Assembly (NCBI GenBank): GCA_009602735.1
Contig: WELA01001939.1
Span: forward strand, 89,124 to 153,123
Length of the DNA stretch: 64,000 nucleotides
DNA from: Mesotaenium endlicherianum
Taxonomy: Eukaryota > Streptophyta > Zygnematophyceae > Zygnematales > Mesotaeniaceae
Reading direction: 5' to 3'
The notes under the pieces were generated by a model. It was not told where the DNA came from. It worked only from the letters and a program-made list of their open reading frames with translations, and did no database searches. Positions 46,832-58,375 of this stretch are shown in pieces. Every line of letters begins with the position of its first letter. The stretch's first letter is position 1. The translations under genes and the position numbers were made by a program.

Positions 46832-49800
46832 GCCAGGAGCCTACCACCCCAAGACCCACTTCACGAGAAGGCAACACGCCAAGTGAGGTGGAGACCCCCG
46901 TTGAAGACGACGTTCCAGCCCCAATGAGTTTGAGAGGTTACCTTGGAGGAGAGAAGGTCCACATCTTGGTGGATAGCGGAGCTCAAGGCAACTTCATTGC
47001 TGCAGATTTTGCCACCAAGCACGGTATTACTATGCGAACTCTTGACCACGACGAGGAGATTATGATGCCCGATGGATTCTCCTATACTACCCCTTCCAAG
47101 AAGACGTACCCCTTGGCACTCTCTATCAAGTCCTTCAAGGATAGAGTAGTGTTCTCCCCCATGCAATTGGGCAAGTACGACGTCATCCTAGGGACGCCTT
47201 GGTTGACCAAGCACAACCCCCAAGTTGATTGGAGGACCGGTACTATCAAGATCAAGAATGACATCACTTCAAGAATCTGTATTTTGCGCGCAATCCAGAA
47301 TATCCAGACCCAAGACATCCAGAAGCCGGCACACGAGATACTATTGTCCGCCCTCCAACTCAAGAGACTTGTGAGGAAGGGACACGAGCTTCTTTTGGCC
47401 TTGATCACGCCAAAAGACATCAAGAAAGACATCGAGAGTCAAGAAGGCAGCCCCGTTCCCAAGGAGATACAAGAAGTCTTTGAGGACTACAAAGAAGTGT
47501 TCTCCCCGGAATTGCCCAAGGGCCTACCCCCCAAAAGATTCGTAGACCACAAGATAGAGTTGGAGCCCGGAAGCAAGCCCATCTCTCGGCCTACGTTCAA
47601 AATGTCATACACGGAGCTAGACGAAGTCAAGAAGCAAATCAAGGAGCTACTGGAGCATGGCTTCATTCGACCTAGCAAGTCGCCATTTGGAGCCCCGGTG
47701 CTATTTGTCAAGAAGAAAGATGGTACCTTGAGGATGTGTGTGGACTATCGCGCCCTCAACAAGATCACCATCAAGAATCGATACCCGCTGCCGCGCATGG
47801 ATGAGCTCATGGACCGGCTGGTTGGAGCCAAGTACTTCACGAAGATTGACTTACGGAGCGGCTACCACCAGATTCGCATCGCAGAACCGGACATAGAGAA
47901 GACGGCATTCAGGACAAGATATGGACATTTTGAGTTCATGGTCCTGCCATTTGGACTCACCAACGCGCCAGCAACTTTCATGACTATGATGAACACCATA
48001 TTTCAGCCCATGTTGGACAGATTTGTGGTGGTATTCATCGATGACATCCTTATCTACAGCAAGACCCTTGAAGAGCATGCGAGACACTTGAAAGAAGTCC
48101 TTGAAGTATTGAAGCAAAACAAGCTGTTTGCGAAGGAGTCAAAATGCGAGTTTGCCAAACAAGAAGTGGAGTTCCTAGGTCTCCACGTGACTGCTGATGG
48201 CATCAAGATAGACCCCAAGAAGACCACGGTGGTGGAGGAATGGCCAACCCCCACGACCAAGAAAGAACTCCAGTCATTCTTGGGATTTGCCAATTGGTAC
48301 AGAAAATTCATCCAAGGCTTCTCGCACATAGCAGCCCCCCTGACAGATCTACTCAAGAAGGACAGGCTATATACATGGACCGAGAAAGAGGAAGAGGCAT
48401 TTCAAGAGTTAAAGCGAAGATTGACCACATCCCCGGTGCTCACACTCCCAAGTCCAAACCCAGATTGGCCCTTCCACGTCATCACCGATGCATCTTCCTA
48501 TGCAATAGGAGCAATCCTGCTTCAAGACCAAGGCAAGGGACTGCAGCCCATCGCCTACGAGTCAAGGAAGCTAAATCCAGCCGAGCAAAATTATACAACC
48601 ACGGAGCGAGAGGCATTGGCGATTGTACATGCCTTGAAGGTTTGGCGCTGCTACGTTGAAGGACGCAAAGTACTGGTCACCACGGACCACGAGGCGTTAA
48701 AGCACCTCCAAACGCAGCCGTATCTCTCAAGGAGACAAGCAAGATGGAGCGGATACTTGCAACAATACAACATCACGATTCAGTACCAGCCCGGCAAGAC
48801 AAACCCGGCTGACCCCCTCTCAAGACTGCAATTAAATGCAGTGATGGTATCCCTGAAGACAGATCTGGAAGCTCGATTTTCAGCCGCCTATGAAAGAGAC
48901 CCTTACTACAAGAACGGAGAAGCAGCCTTGGACCCATGCAAGAAGCAAGAAGGCAATTATTGGGTGAGGCAAGATACGGGCCAGAGATGTGTTCCTAATG
49001 ACTTAGACCTCCGGCTCTTGCTTCTACGAGAAGCACACGACAACCCTCTTGGAGGACACTTTGGAATCCTAAGGACCACGGGCGTTCTAGCTAGGACTTA
49101 TTGTTGGCCAGGCATGTCTAAGCAAGTCAAGGAGTACTGCAGGAGCTGTGACACATGCCAAAGAATCAAGCCATCATCGCAAAAGGCGGGAGGACTCCTC
49201 CAACCACTACCAATCCCCGAAAGACAATGGACGGACATCTCAATGGACCTTATCGTGGACTTGCCCGTGACACCTCGAGGCCATAATGCAATACTCACGG
49301 TGGTGGACAGACTTACCAAGATGGCTCATTTTATTCCCACGACGACTAAGGCTACAGCACCACAACTTGCAAGACTCATCTTTGACAACATCTTCCGACT
49401 CCATGGACTACCATCAAGAATTGTGTCAGATAGAGACCCAAGATTCACAAGCTATTTCTGGAAAAATCTCTTTAAGAACTTGGGTACATCGCTGGATATG
49501 TCCACTGCCTACCACCCGCAATCAGATGGGCAAACCGAGCGTATGAATCGTACTCTAAAGACCTCTCTAAAGGCCTACGTGTCTACTCTGGAGCAAGATT
49601 GGGACATGTACTTGACCCCCCTGGAGTTTGCCTACAACAACACAACGCAAGCCTCTACCCAAGAGTCCCCATTCTTCCTCAACTATGGCTTCCATCCGAC
49701 CACGCCACTGAGCTTCACGGCTGGCCATGATGAAGTACCTGCAGCCACAGATTTTATGGAGACATTAGAAGCAGCCCTTACAGCAGCGAAGAAAGCTCTA

Positions 49801-50418
49801 CAACACGCGCAAGATGCTCAAGCAAGAGTGGCGAACAGATCCAGAAGAGAAATTACGTACAGAGTGGGTGACAACGTGTTACTATCATCCAAGAACATTT
49901 CCCTGAACAACAGGCCTGCCGGCAGCAAGTTCTCTCCCAAGTATTTGGGACCCTTCAAGATTATCCAGCAAGTCAACCCCGTTGCTTTCAAGCTAGAACT
50001 TCCCCAGACTATGCACATCGACCCCGTATTCCACGCTTCCCTCTTCAAGCCATATGTGCAACCCGACAACAAGTTCCCAGGACGTGTGACAACCCCACCA
50101 GCCCCAACAATAGTGGATGATCATTTGGAGTACGAAGTGGAAGACATAGTGGCTATGAGAAATTTCAGGAGACAGCAGCAATACTTGATCAAGTGGAAAG
50201 GATATCCAGATTCGGAGAATAGTTGGGTGGCGGCGCACTACCTTGACAAAGTTCAGAGAAAGTTGAAGCGCTTCCATGCCGCCAACCCCCATCTTGGACC
50301 AGCCCCAAGTCTCTCTACTAGAAGCCCGAAGACTTCAGGGAGGCAGCCTGCCACCATCAAGAAGCAGCAGAAGACCCCTTGGAGGCAGCCTGCAAGAACA
50401 AGAAAGAGGAAAAATTGA
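46753..50418 (+). CDS. pol: Chromovirus Pol (PR-RT-RH-IN-chromodomain)
   Basis: 1,221 codons counted from an ATG inside the Gag overlap. Pol is in the -1 frame relative to Gag, so it is probably made by -1 frameshifting and the ATG may not be used. Domains by residue: aspartic protease (DSGA, 74-77), reverse transcriptase with FIDD (428-431), RNase H (TDAS near 578-581), integrase zinc region (His762 to Cys799 and Cys802), integrase core with Asp832, Asp893 and Glu929 (DD35E spacing), then a chromodomain from about 1127 ([25 protein letters not shown]) and a basic tail. All catalytic motifs are present and no stop interrupts the frame, so the element may be active. Confidence 0.93.
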   Translation: MLLLQGKGPSCTFMPQKVVKKRTAPVGQEPTTPRPTSREGNTPSEVETPVEDDVPAPMSLRGYLGGEKVHILVDSGAQGNFIAADFATKHGITMRTLDHDEEIMMPDGFSYTTPSKKTYPLALSIKSFKDRVVFSPMQLGKYDVILGTPWLTKHNPQVDWRTGTIKIKNDITSRICILRAIQNIQTQDIQKPAHEILLSALQLKRLVRKGHELLLALITPKDIKKDIESQEGSPVPKEIQEVFEDYKEVFSPELPKGLPPKRFVDHKIELEPGSKPISRPTFKMSYTELDEVKKQIKELLEHGFIRPSKSPFGAPVLFVKKKDGTLRMCVDYRALNKITIKNRYPLPRMDELMDRLVGAKYFTKIDLRSGYHQIRIAEPDIEKTAFRTRYGHFEFMVLPFGLTNAPATFMTMMNTIFQPMLDRFVVVFIDDILIYSKTLEEHARHLKEVLEVLKQNKLFAKESKCEFAKQEVEFLGLHVTADGIKIDPKKTTVVEEWPTPTTKKELQSFLGFANWYRKFIQGFSHIAAPLTDLLKKDRLYTWTEKEEEAFQELKRRLTTSPVLTLPSPNPDWPFHVITDASSYAIGAILLQDQGKGLQPIAYESRKLNPAEQNYTTTEREALAIVHALKVWRCYVEGRKVLVTTDHEALKHLQTQPYLSRRQARWSGYLQQYNITIQYQPGKTNPADPLSRLQLNAVMVSLKTDLEARFSAAYERDPYYKNGEAALDPCKKQEGNYWVRQDTGQRCVPNDLDLRLLLLREAHDNPLGGHFGILRTTGVLARTYCWPGMSKQVKEYCRSCDTCQRIKPSSQKAGGLLQPLPIPERQWTDISMDLIVDLPVTPRGHNAILTVVDRLTKMAHFIPTTTKATAPQLARLIFDNIFRLHGLPSRIVSDRDPRFTSYFWKNLFKNLGTSLDMSTAYHPQSDGQTERMNRTLKTSLKAYVSTLEQDWDMYLTPLEFAYNNTTQASTQESPFFLNYGFHPTTPLSFTAGHDEVPAATDFMETLEAALTAAKKALQHAQDAQARVANRSRREITYRVGDNVLLSSKNISLNNRPAGSKFSPKYLGPFKIIQQVNPVAFKLELPQTMHIDPVFHASLFKPYVQPDNKFPGRVTTPPAPTIVDDHLEYEVEDIVAMRNFRRQQQYLIKWKGYPDSENSWVAAHYLDKVQRKLKRFHAANPHLGPAPSLSTRSPKTSGRQPATIKKQQKTPWRQPARTRKRKN

Positions 50419-51043
50419 CATTAGACACTCTTCTCTTCTCGCAGTTTCTGGACAGAAAACTAAAACTGCTACTGGTGATAGGTCTCTGCATAATAAATTC
50501 TGAAAATTTACCTGGCTGTAGTCCATGAGTAGCCGGTCATTTAGAGTCCAAGTTTGCTCAATTTGGAGCACTGGTGAGAGAGATATGATGCTCTAAGTAG
50601 AAGGGGGTCAGGCTGCTGGCATTGTTAGGGCAGAATATGCCTTCTGACATTGTGCCCTCCCCTGAACTTGGAATGCTCTGAAACTCAAGACTCTGGTAGA
50701 ACATCTTACAGCGCCCAGTTTGAGACTTAGTTTGCAGAATTTGGAGAAGTATAGAAGGACTTATGATTTTCAGAAGTTTCTGCACAGATTTGGAGGAGTG
50801 CCTACTCTCTCAGCTCTCAACGACACTCCAGAAATGAGAATGCTCTCAAATTTGGTGACCCGGTAGAGTTCTCCGACGCGGTCCGTCTGGCACTCGAATT
50901 TTCAGATTTGGAGCAGTTCTGTGGCCGCTATGAATTTTTGAGTTCGTGGCAGATTCTGGGCCAACTTGTACAATTTTCTTTATCATTAAGGAGTAGGCTA
51001 GCCAATAAGGTCACACCACCTACGACCTTGCCTAGTCTACCTT

Positions 51044-51165
51044 ACATGTGTAGCACCTGACTTGGCGCCTTTGACTAGTCCTCTTCACATGTGTGGCATC
51101 TGACTTGAAACTGTTGACTAGTTTGCTCCACATGTGTAAGACCTGACTTGACGCGCCGAGACGTC
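51044..51165. repeat. 43-bp repeat, three copies, before the chromovirus 3' LTR
   Basis: ACATGTGT...CTGACTTG...TTGACTAGT units start at 51044, 51087 and 51130, in the noncoding stretch between pol and the purine-rich tract. They may affect RNA processing or simply be unstable spacer. Confidence 0.7.
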
Positions 51166-51187
51166 GCTTTTTCTATCGGGGGGGTGA

Positions 51188-51690
51188 TGTAGTGATTTGA
51201 GTTATTATATATTAGTTTGCATATATTTTAATGTTTTCAAATATATTTGGAGTAGTATTGTGTGGAGTCAAGTGTGAATAGGTACTCTAGTAACTTGGTT
51301 CATGTCCTTTGAACCTTCCAAGGCATTTTCGAAGTTAGAGGAAAGACCTAGAAGAACTCCATGTGGCAAAAGTCAAATGTGCCATTTTTAGGTCAAAAGG
51401 ACATGTGTACATTATTCTAGAAAGAGGTGGCAAGTTTTGGGATGTGTTGGGTGCCAACACATCAACATACACCTTCCTAGAAATTACTTATGTAGCAAGT
51501 ATATAAACAAGAGCTAGAACATAGAAAGACATTTGAGAATCACTCTTGTACTTGCCAAAATCCAGAAATATATTAACTTTCAAGAAGCCATCTCTCTTTC
51601 AAGAAGCTACCACTTGTGTTCAAAGATCCTTGTCTTGAATAGATAAAGTATTCTGTTTTACTAAGTACTTTATCTATCTGTTTCACTACA
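51188..51690 (+). repeat. 3' LTR of chromovirus
   Basis: 503 bp, same length as the 5' LTR with four substitutions counted. Followed by the target duplication GTGAC. Confidence 0.95.
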
Positions 51691-51695
51691 GTGAC

Positions 51696-53072
51696 TAATC
51701 TTCTCAGTTAGGTTATCAAGCATATATTTTGGAAGAAAAAAAAGTGGGCTCGAACATTCCGCACCATTTCTTGCTCAATTAATACTATATGTGCTACATG
51801 CAATTTATCCTCATATACCCAAGCCCAAGTAGTGGATGACATGAAAAATATAGTTTATGGTCAATGAAACGCATGGCTAGCTGGAGGTTGAGATCATATT
51901 CTTACCTCCAACTTTCTTGAAGAATCAAGTTTATGTGTTCCCACATTCCTGAACAATCCATCATGCAGTCACACAAACTTAGAACGTGAAAGAAAAAGCT
52001 GATCACAATCAATCTATGAAGTTCGAGCCCGGTAATAGAAAGCCCTTATGCTATGCAAATTCTATGTGGTCACCTTCTCCTGACGAGCTTCAGTCGACCA
52101 GGAGTTTATGATTCTGCTCATTCTCTTAGGCGTTCAATCGCCATTCACAAAGAAGAAGGCTTGTATCGTCAACGAAAATGGAGAAATCAGCCTGAATTTT
52201 TGTTGCTGCATTACCTTATTGGGATGTATACAAGCAGGTCAAGCTTAAGTTATACACACGAAGATATTTTCGAGACTTTATTTCGCGAACAGTTTATGCT
52301 AGCTACATAGGCACGAGAGAGTACGTGGGCCGCGAGTCGGATCCCATGCGACACGTAATAAGTGCATAATATATGCCGTTTGTCACTGGTTCCAGGATTC
52401 CTACATTAGGTTTTTACTCAAGTTGCGAGTAATCAACAAACACATATGTTGCGCCGGTTGTGGTCTTCAGGTAGACTTATACAATGCCTTTTTCAAACTT
52501 CACGTTTTCTTCACGTCATATATAGACAACGTCAGTATCCGATGCACATACAGTATCCGATGCATGAAGTGAAATATATGTTGGTAACATGCAGAACGTG
52601 ATCACGTCTTCTTGCATTTAGGCAATCATGGGCAAATGACAACGACAGTATCCGATGCACATGCAGTATCCGATGGATGAAGTGAAATATATGTTGGTAA
52701 CATGCATAACGTGATCATGTCTTCTTGCAATTAGGCTGTCATGGGAACCACACATTGAGCATGCATGCAAAGTACTTATGCAAATTCTAATGCAAATGCG
52801 AATGCAAATGCAACTGATATCTAACTCGATCATCAACAGAGCTTACGGACTTGCATGTAGGGGGACATATACATGGTATAATACAAACATCCATTGTGGG
52901 CGCATAAGCCTTGCTGCTGCTGACCAAGCTGCAGGGCGGCCTCACCACCTGGAGAAGGGAAGAGATTATAGGGGGGGGAAAGGCCTAATAGGTATTGGCC
53001 ACCTCGCAGCCTACAGTATAATTCACGACATATTGTCTCATCATCAATCCAGGTGCAGCTCGTGTTCCTCAA
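51696..53072. other. Stretch without a recognised gene
   Basis: AT-rich sequence between two retrotransposons. It holds a 113-bp tandem duplication (52533-52745). I see no exons. Confidence 0.4.
52533..52745. repeat. 113-bp tandem duplication
   Basis: CAGTATCCGATGCACAT at 52533 recurs at 52646, and both copies run through GTGAAATATATGTTGGTAAC to TTAGGC. Only a few bases differ. Each copy itself contains a short internal duplication of CAGTATCCGATG. Confidence 0.8.
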
Positions 53073-53550
53073 CGTTGGAATATGGTCCATAGACCGACAC
53101 TCCTAATTCTACCTTGTCGTGACTAGGCGAGTGGGTGTCGCGTCGATACGTGACGCACGCCAGGGTGTCGATAGCCTTGCTTGGTTTATCGTTAGCTAGT
53201 TCGGTTCGTAAGTTAGTCATTTGTTGGTAGTCGTTCGGGTAAGTTAGTAATTATGAGTTGTCACTTTCACACGACAACGAAGATGTCGTGAACGTTTGTG
53301 AACGTTCACGAACGATCGTGAACGTTTGTTAGGGGTGGCGGGGTGGCAAGGTGGCGGGGTGGCGCATAGAGTTCACAGAGTATAGTGAGCTATATAAGAC
53401 TAGAAAATGTAACCCAGAAAACTAACTCAGTAAAAGTGAAGAGTTGGGCACCTTGTATACTTTTCGTGCTATTATATGTTTTGAGTCTGAGTTCGTTCAA
53501 GTGTGAGTGATAGAGTGTGCCATGGACGAAGATAGTAGTGAGTTTCAACA
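53073..53550 (+). repeat. 5' LTR of copia element
   Basis: 478 bp matching 57898-58375. It begins CGTTGGAATATGG where the 3' copy has TGTTGGAATATGG and ends TTTCAACA next to the primer-binding site. It contains a TATATAA box (53391-53397), a cluster of GTGAACG inverted/direct repeats (about 53288-53325) and GGGGTGGC repeats. I count about 12 differences from the 3' LTR (near 97.5% identity). Confidence 0.9.
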
Positions 53551-56500
53551 TGGTATCGGAGCAAGTTCGGGAGGATCTAAGGAGATCCCACAGTTCAATG
53601 GCACAGAGTATTTGGTATGGGCCGTGAGAGCTAAGGCGGCGCTGAAGCGTTATGACTTGATGTCTATTATCACCGGAGATGATACTATGCCCGTCTTACT
53701 CGTAGCGGGCGACGGAGTCACTGCTGCCCAAGTGACTGCAAACAAGAAGGCTCGTGATGCGTGGCAAAAGAGGGAGAATTTCTGTTACTCCTTGATTGTA
53801 AAGAGTTTGGAGAGAGAACCCCTAGTGAATGATTTCCATCTAGAGACTAGTAAGGAGATGTGGGACGCACTTAAAGAGGACCATGTGAGTGAGAGCATCG
53901 CTAGTCAGCAAAACTTTACTGAGGACTTTACAAGTTTCAAAATGAGAAGTGGTGAGAGCGTGTCTTCATATTTCACAAGGATGGACTTGTTGAGTCAGGA
54001 GTTGACAGCTATAGGTGTTCCAAAGACCGCCTATGAGCAAGCTAAGCAGTTACTGATTGGACTTAGGCCTGAATACGATATGACCAAGGAAGTTTTGCGT
54101 AACTTACCTAAGGAGCAGCTCACTTTGAGAAAGGCAAGGTTGAGTCTTCTTGATAGAGAGAATGAGTATGAAAGAAAGGCTGGGGAAGGTGTGACTGGTA
54201 CTGAGCAAGCGTTTTATGTGTTGGAAGAGAAGCAATACAAGATTCAAGAAGGACGACTGGTGGAGGTGGTGGAGGAAGCAAACATCGCCAGCAGCAGCCA
54301 AAGAAGTGGAGGTCGAGGAGGCAATCAGCCTCAAGGAGGTGGCAAGTCAGTGACGTGCAACAACTGTGGCAAGTCGGGACATATGGCAAGAACCTGCTGG
54401 GACATCACATGCTACAATTGCAACAAGAAGGGCCACATCTCCAGGAACTGCACTCAGAAGAGAGAAGGTACCACCTTCATCCCCAACATGGAGAATGCTC
54501 ATGCTATGACCATTGAGGAGGCATGCGTGTGTGATGGGCACGATGGAGATGCTTGGTACGTTGACTCAGGGGCATCCAGGCACTCTACGCCACGTAGGGA
54601 TATCTTGCTCGAGTATAAGTCATGCGAGCCCATTCCTATTCGTGTAGGCGATGGCAATATTCTTTATGGAGTTGGTACAGGAAAGGTGGAGTTGGTGGTA
54701 CAGGTTAGCAAGGAAGAGTTGCTTTTCACGCTAGAGGATGTCTTGCATACACCACAGCTTGTGAAGAATTTGTTCTCGGTGCCGAAAACTACGTCTTTGG
54801 GCAACAAGGTGATCTTTGAAGGATCAGAGTGTAGAATACTCAACAACGAAGGAGATACAGTAGCTGTAGCTCTCAAGCTCGACAGTAGAGGAAGTTTATT
54901 TCAAGTGAAGGGCCAGGCTAAGCTTGTTTCTGCTTGCCTCGCTCAGGGAACAGAGGTTAGTCAAGTATATTTGGCCCAAGGAGATGCGAAGTTGAAGGGA
55001 GACATCAACTTTTGGCACCAAAGGTTAGCACATGCAAGTGAACAGAAGCTGAAGCAAATGAGCAAGGACAAGGAGAGGGGTTTACCAGATTTTAGTGGTC
55101 AAACGCTTGAGTTTTGTAGAGGGTGTCAGATGGGTAAGCAGACAAGGATAGCATTTCCAAAGGAGGGAGCTACAAGAGCCACAGAAGTGCTAAAGTTGGT
55201 ACATTCGGACGTTTGGGGGCCAGCTAGTATACCAGCAAGGAAGACTTTGCATTCATATTATGTAACATTCACAGATGACTACTCTAGGAAGTCAGAGGTT
55301 TACTTCATGAGGACCAAGGATCAAGCATTCGAGAAATTCAAGGAGTATAAGGCTATGGTGGAGAAGCAGTGTGAAAAGAGCATCAAAACATTAAGGACAG
55401 ACAATGGGAAAGAATATGTCAATGGGCCCTTCATCAAGTTTCTGGCGGATCAGGGAATCAAACATCAACATACAGTGGCGTACTCACCCCAGCAGAATGG
55501 AGTGGCAGAAAGGTTAAACAGGACGTTGGTGAACTCAGCAAGGTCAATGATATTTGCTGCTGGTCTCCACCCTAGCTTGTAGGCGGAAGCTGTGAAGACA
55601 GCTACGTACGTGTGGGCTCGACTGCCCTCAAGTGCTCTTGATGAGGGGGTTCCAGAGGAGCTATGGAGTGGCAAGAAGGTGTCTGTTGATCGGCTGAGGG
55701 TGTTTGGCACAGAGACTTGGGCGCACATCCCAAAGGAGAAGCGACACAAGCTGCAACCGAAGGCAAAAAGGTGCGTTTTCTTGGGCTATGACACTGACAG
55801 CAAGGGGTACAGGTTGCTGAGGCCAGATACAGGAGTAGTATTTGTGAGCAGAGATGTTGTCTTCAATGAGCGCATTATGGATCCGGGTAGCTCACAAGTG
55901 TACGATGAGTTTGCATCGAAGGATGATCTTGAGGAGAGAATTCAGAAATTACCATTACCTGTCACATCACTTGGGGAGCATGTCACATCACTTGGGGAGC
56001 AAGCACCTTCGGTCATTCAGCAGCCTGCAGCAAGGGTAGAGGTAGAGCAAAGGGAGGGAAACGAGGAAGCACAAGAGTCTACTCTAAGAGGGGAGTCCAC
56101 GATTGAAAAGGGAATTGCAAGAGGGGCTGTGACACCAGCAGGGGGAGAGGTCTCTACTAGTGGTTTGGATCCTCCTCCACGTAAGAGCTCTAGGGCACGT
56201 GTGCCAACAAAAAGGTTTGAGGACTTTATAACCTCAGCCGAGGATGTAGCTTTGGATGAAGCAGGAGATTTTGAAGTAGCATACATGTTAGATGCTAGCG
56301 AGCCTAAGACTTATGCAGCAGCCATGAAATCTGACTCAGCGGAGAAGTGGAAACAAGCCTCAATTGAGGAAATGGATTCTTTAAGGGCTAATCATACTTG
56401 GGACTTAGAGGATCTACCACCAGGGAAGAAGGTAGTAGGGGGGAGATGGGTCTACAGGGTGAAGAGAAAAGCCGATGGAATGGTGGGTAGGTACAAAGCT

Positions 56501-57820
56501 AGATTTGTTGCTAAGGGTTACTCACAGACAGAGGGAGAGGATTATCACGAGACGTTCGCACCGGTAGCTAAGATAGCCACCATCAGAGCAGTGTTGGAGG
56601 TTGCGGCTATAGAGGACTTTGAGATTCACCAGATGGACGTGAAGACGACATTTCTCAATGGGGACTTAGAGGAGGAAGTGTATATGGAGCAGCCAGAGGG
56701 ATTTGTGGATGAGAAGTACCCCAAAAAGGGTTGCAGGTTAAGGAAGTCCTTGTATGGGCTAAAACAATCACCGAGGATGTGGAATCAAAAGATAGATAGC
56801 TTTCTACAACATCATGGGTTCATCAAGTCGGACGCCGATAGCAGTCTTTATATTAGAGGGAAGGGAGATAGCAAGGTGATGTTAATACTTTATGTGGACA
56901 ATCTTTTACTAGTGGGGAAAAGTATGAGTGAGATTCAGAAGGTGAAGGATCTTTTGTCAGCCACCTACGATATGAAGGACTTGGGGGAAGTTGAGTTTGT
57001 TTTGGGCATTCAAGTTAAGAGGGATAGGGAAAACAGGGTTATCATGCTTGGGCAATCAGTGTATCTGCAGACAGTGCTAGAGAGGTTCGACATGCAAGAC
57101 TCTAAGCCCATGAGTCTACCTCTAGATCCTAATCACAAGTTGAGTGCGGGCATGTGTGCACAGAGTGAGCAAGAGTGGGAGATGATGTCCCAGGTGCCTT
57201 ATAGGAAGTTAGTGGGTAGTATAATGTATCTCATGGTGTGCACCCGCCCTGATATAGCAAATGCAGTAGGAGTCATCAGTCAGTACATGCAGAATCCAGG
57301 ACCAGCACATTGGGAAGCAGCTAAGAGGATTTTGAGGTATCTTAAGGGAACACCGGATTTGTGGTTACACTTGAGAGAAACTGACAGTGTGAAGCTGGAG
57401 GGCACTAGTGATTCAGATTGGGGCGGTGACCTTGACACTAGAAGGTCAACAACAGGGTATGTCTTTACGATGGGCAAGGGAGCGGTGACATGGAAAAGTA
57501 AGAGGCAAAAGGTAGTGGCATTGTCTTCCATGGAGGCTGAGTATATGGCAGCGTCACAAGCAGTGAGGGAAGCACTTTGGTTGAGAAGACTACTTGAAGA
57601 CTTGGGCTATAAACAGGAGTGGGCTACCACAATCTTCAGTGATAGCCAGGGGTGCATTGCTTTGGGAAAGAATACAGTGGACCATAGTAGGAGTAAGCAC
57701 ATAGACATTCAATATCATAAAAGTAGAGAGTGTGTACAAGACGGTAGTGTTGAGTTTCGCTACGTGAGAACTGACAGAATGATTGCCGATTCTTTGATAA
57801 AGGNTAAAGGCAGTACCTAG
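53522..57820 (+). pseudogene. Copia Gag-Pol polyprotein, one in-frame stop
   Basis: A single frame of about 1,432 codons starts at ATG 53522, which lies inside the 5' LTR and reads through the primer-binding site. Order: Gag, two zinc knuckles (CNNCGKSGHMARTC and CYNCNKKGHISRNC), protease (WYVDSGAS), integrase zinc region (HQRLAHA ... CRGCQMGKQ), integrase core (VHSDVWGP, LRTDNGKEY, PQQNGVAERLNRT), reverse transcriptase (QMDVKTTFLNGDLEEEVYME) and RNase H (DSDWGGDLDTRRSTTGY, SSMEAEYMA). A TAG at 55580-55582 interrupts it in the integrase part. The RT box reads YVDN (56891-56902) where the family has YVDD. There is an N at 57804. Everything else is in frame, so decay is recent. Confidence 0.9.
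53551..53562 (+). other. Copia primer-binding site, inside the coding frame
   Basis: TGGTATCGGAGC directly follows the LTR and is translated within the Gag frame (codons around HGIGAS). It shares the G variant with the chromovirus sites. Confidence 0.85.
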
Positions 57821-57897
57821 GACAAAGCATCAGTGGTGTGCTTCTATTTTTGGTTTGAGACATTTTGTTTCAAAGTAGAATAGGAGATGAGAGGGAG

Positions 57898-58375
57898 TGT
57901 TGGAATATGGTCCGTAGACCGACACTCCTAATTCTACCTTGTCGTGACTAGGCGAGTGGGTGTCGCGTCGATACGTGACGCACGCCAGGGTGTCGATAGC
58001 CTTGCTTGATTTATCATTAGCTAGTTCGGTTCGTAAGTTAGTCATTTGTTGGTAGTCGTTCGAATAAGTTAGTAATTATGAGTTGTCACTTTCACACGAC
58101 AACGAAGATGTCGTGAACGTTTGTGAACGTTCACGAACGATCGTGAACGTTTGTTAGGGGTGGCGGGGTGGCAAGGTGGCGGGGTGGCGCATAGAGTTCA
58201 CAGAGTATAGTGAGCTATTTAAGACTAGAAAATGTAACCCAGAAAACTAACTCAGTAAAAGTGAAGAGTTGGGCACCTTGTGTACTTTTCGTGTTATCAT
58301 ATGTTTTGAGTCTGAGTTCGTTCAAGTGTGAGTGATAGAGTGTGCCATGGACGAAGATAGTAGTGAGTTTCAACC
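57898..58375 (+). repeat. 3' LTR of copia element
   Basis: 478 bp. It contains the start of the Gag frame again (ATGGACGAAGATAGTAG near 58347), which ends here in flanking DNA. The TATA box position reads TATTTAA, one change from the 5' LTR. Confidence 0.92.

Larger units (their letters stand above)
45011..51690 (+). mobile_element. Ty3/gypsy chromovirus, apparently complete
   Basis: A 6,680-bp element with 503-bp LTRs (45011-45513 and 51188-51690), a 5-bp target duplication, a primer-binding site (45515-45526) and a purine-rich tract before the 3' LTR (G run at about 51178-51187). I count four differences between the LTRs, about 99.2% identity, so the insertion is recent. The internal region has gag and pol with no visible breaks and ends in a chromodomain, which in this family directs integration through bound chromatin marks. 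A decayed relative lies at 13607-17973. Confidence 0.95.
53073..58375 (+). mobile_element. Ty1/copia retrotransposon, nearly complete
   Basis: A 5,303-bp element with two 478-bp LTRs, a primer-binding site (53551-53562), one long Gag-Pol frame and a purine tract (about 57877-57897) before the 3' LTR. No matching target duplication was found: CTCAA precedes and CTAGG follows. The coding frame has one stop and one altered catalytic motif, so this copy is probably inactive in cis. Confidence 0.93.
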
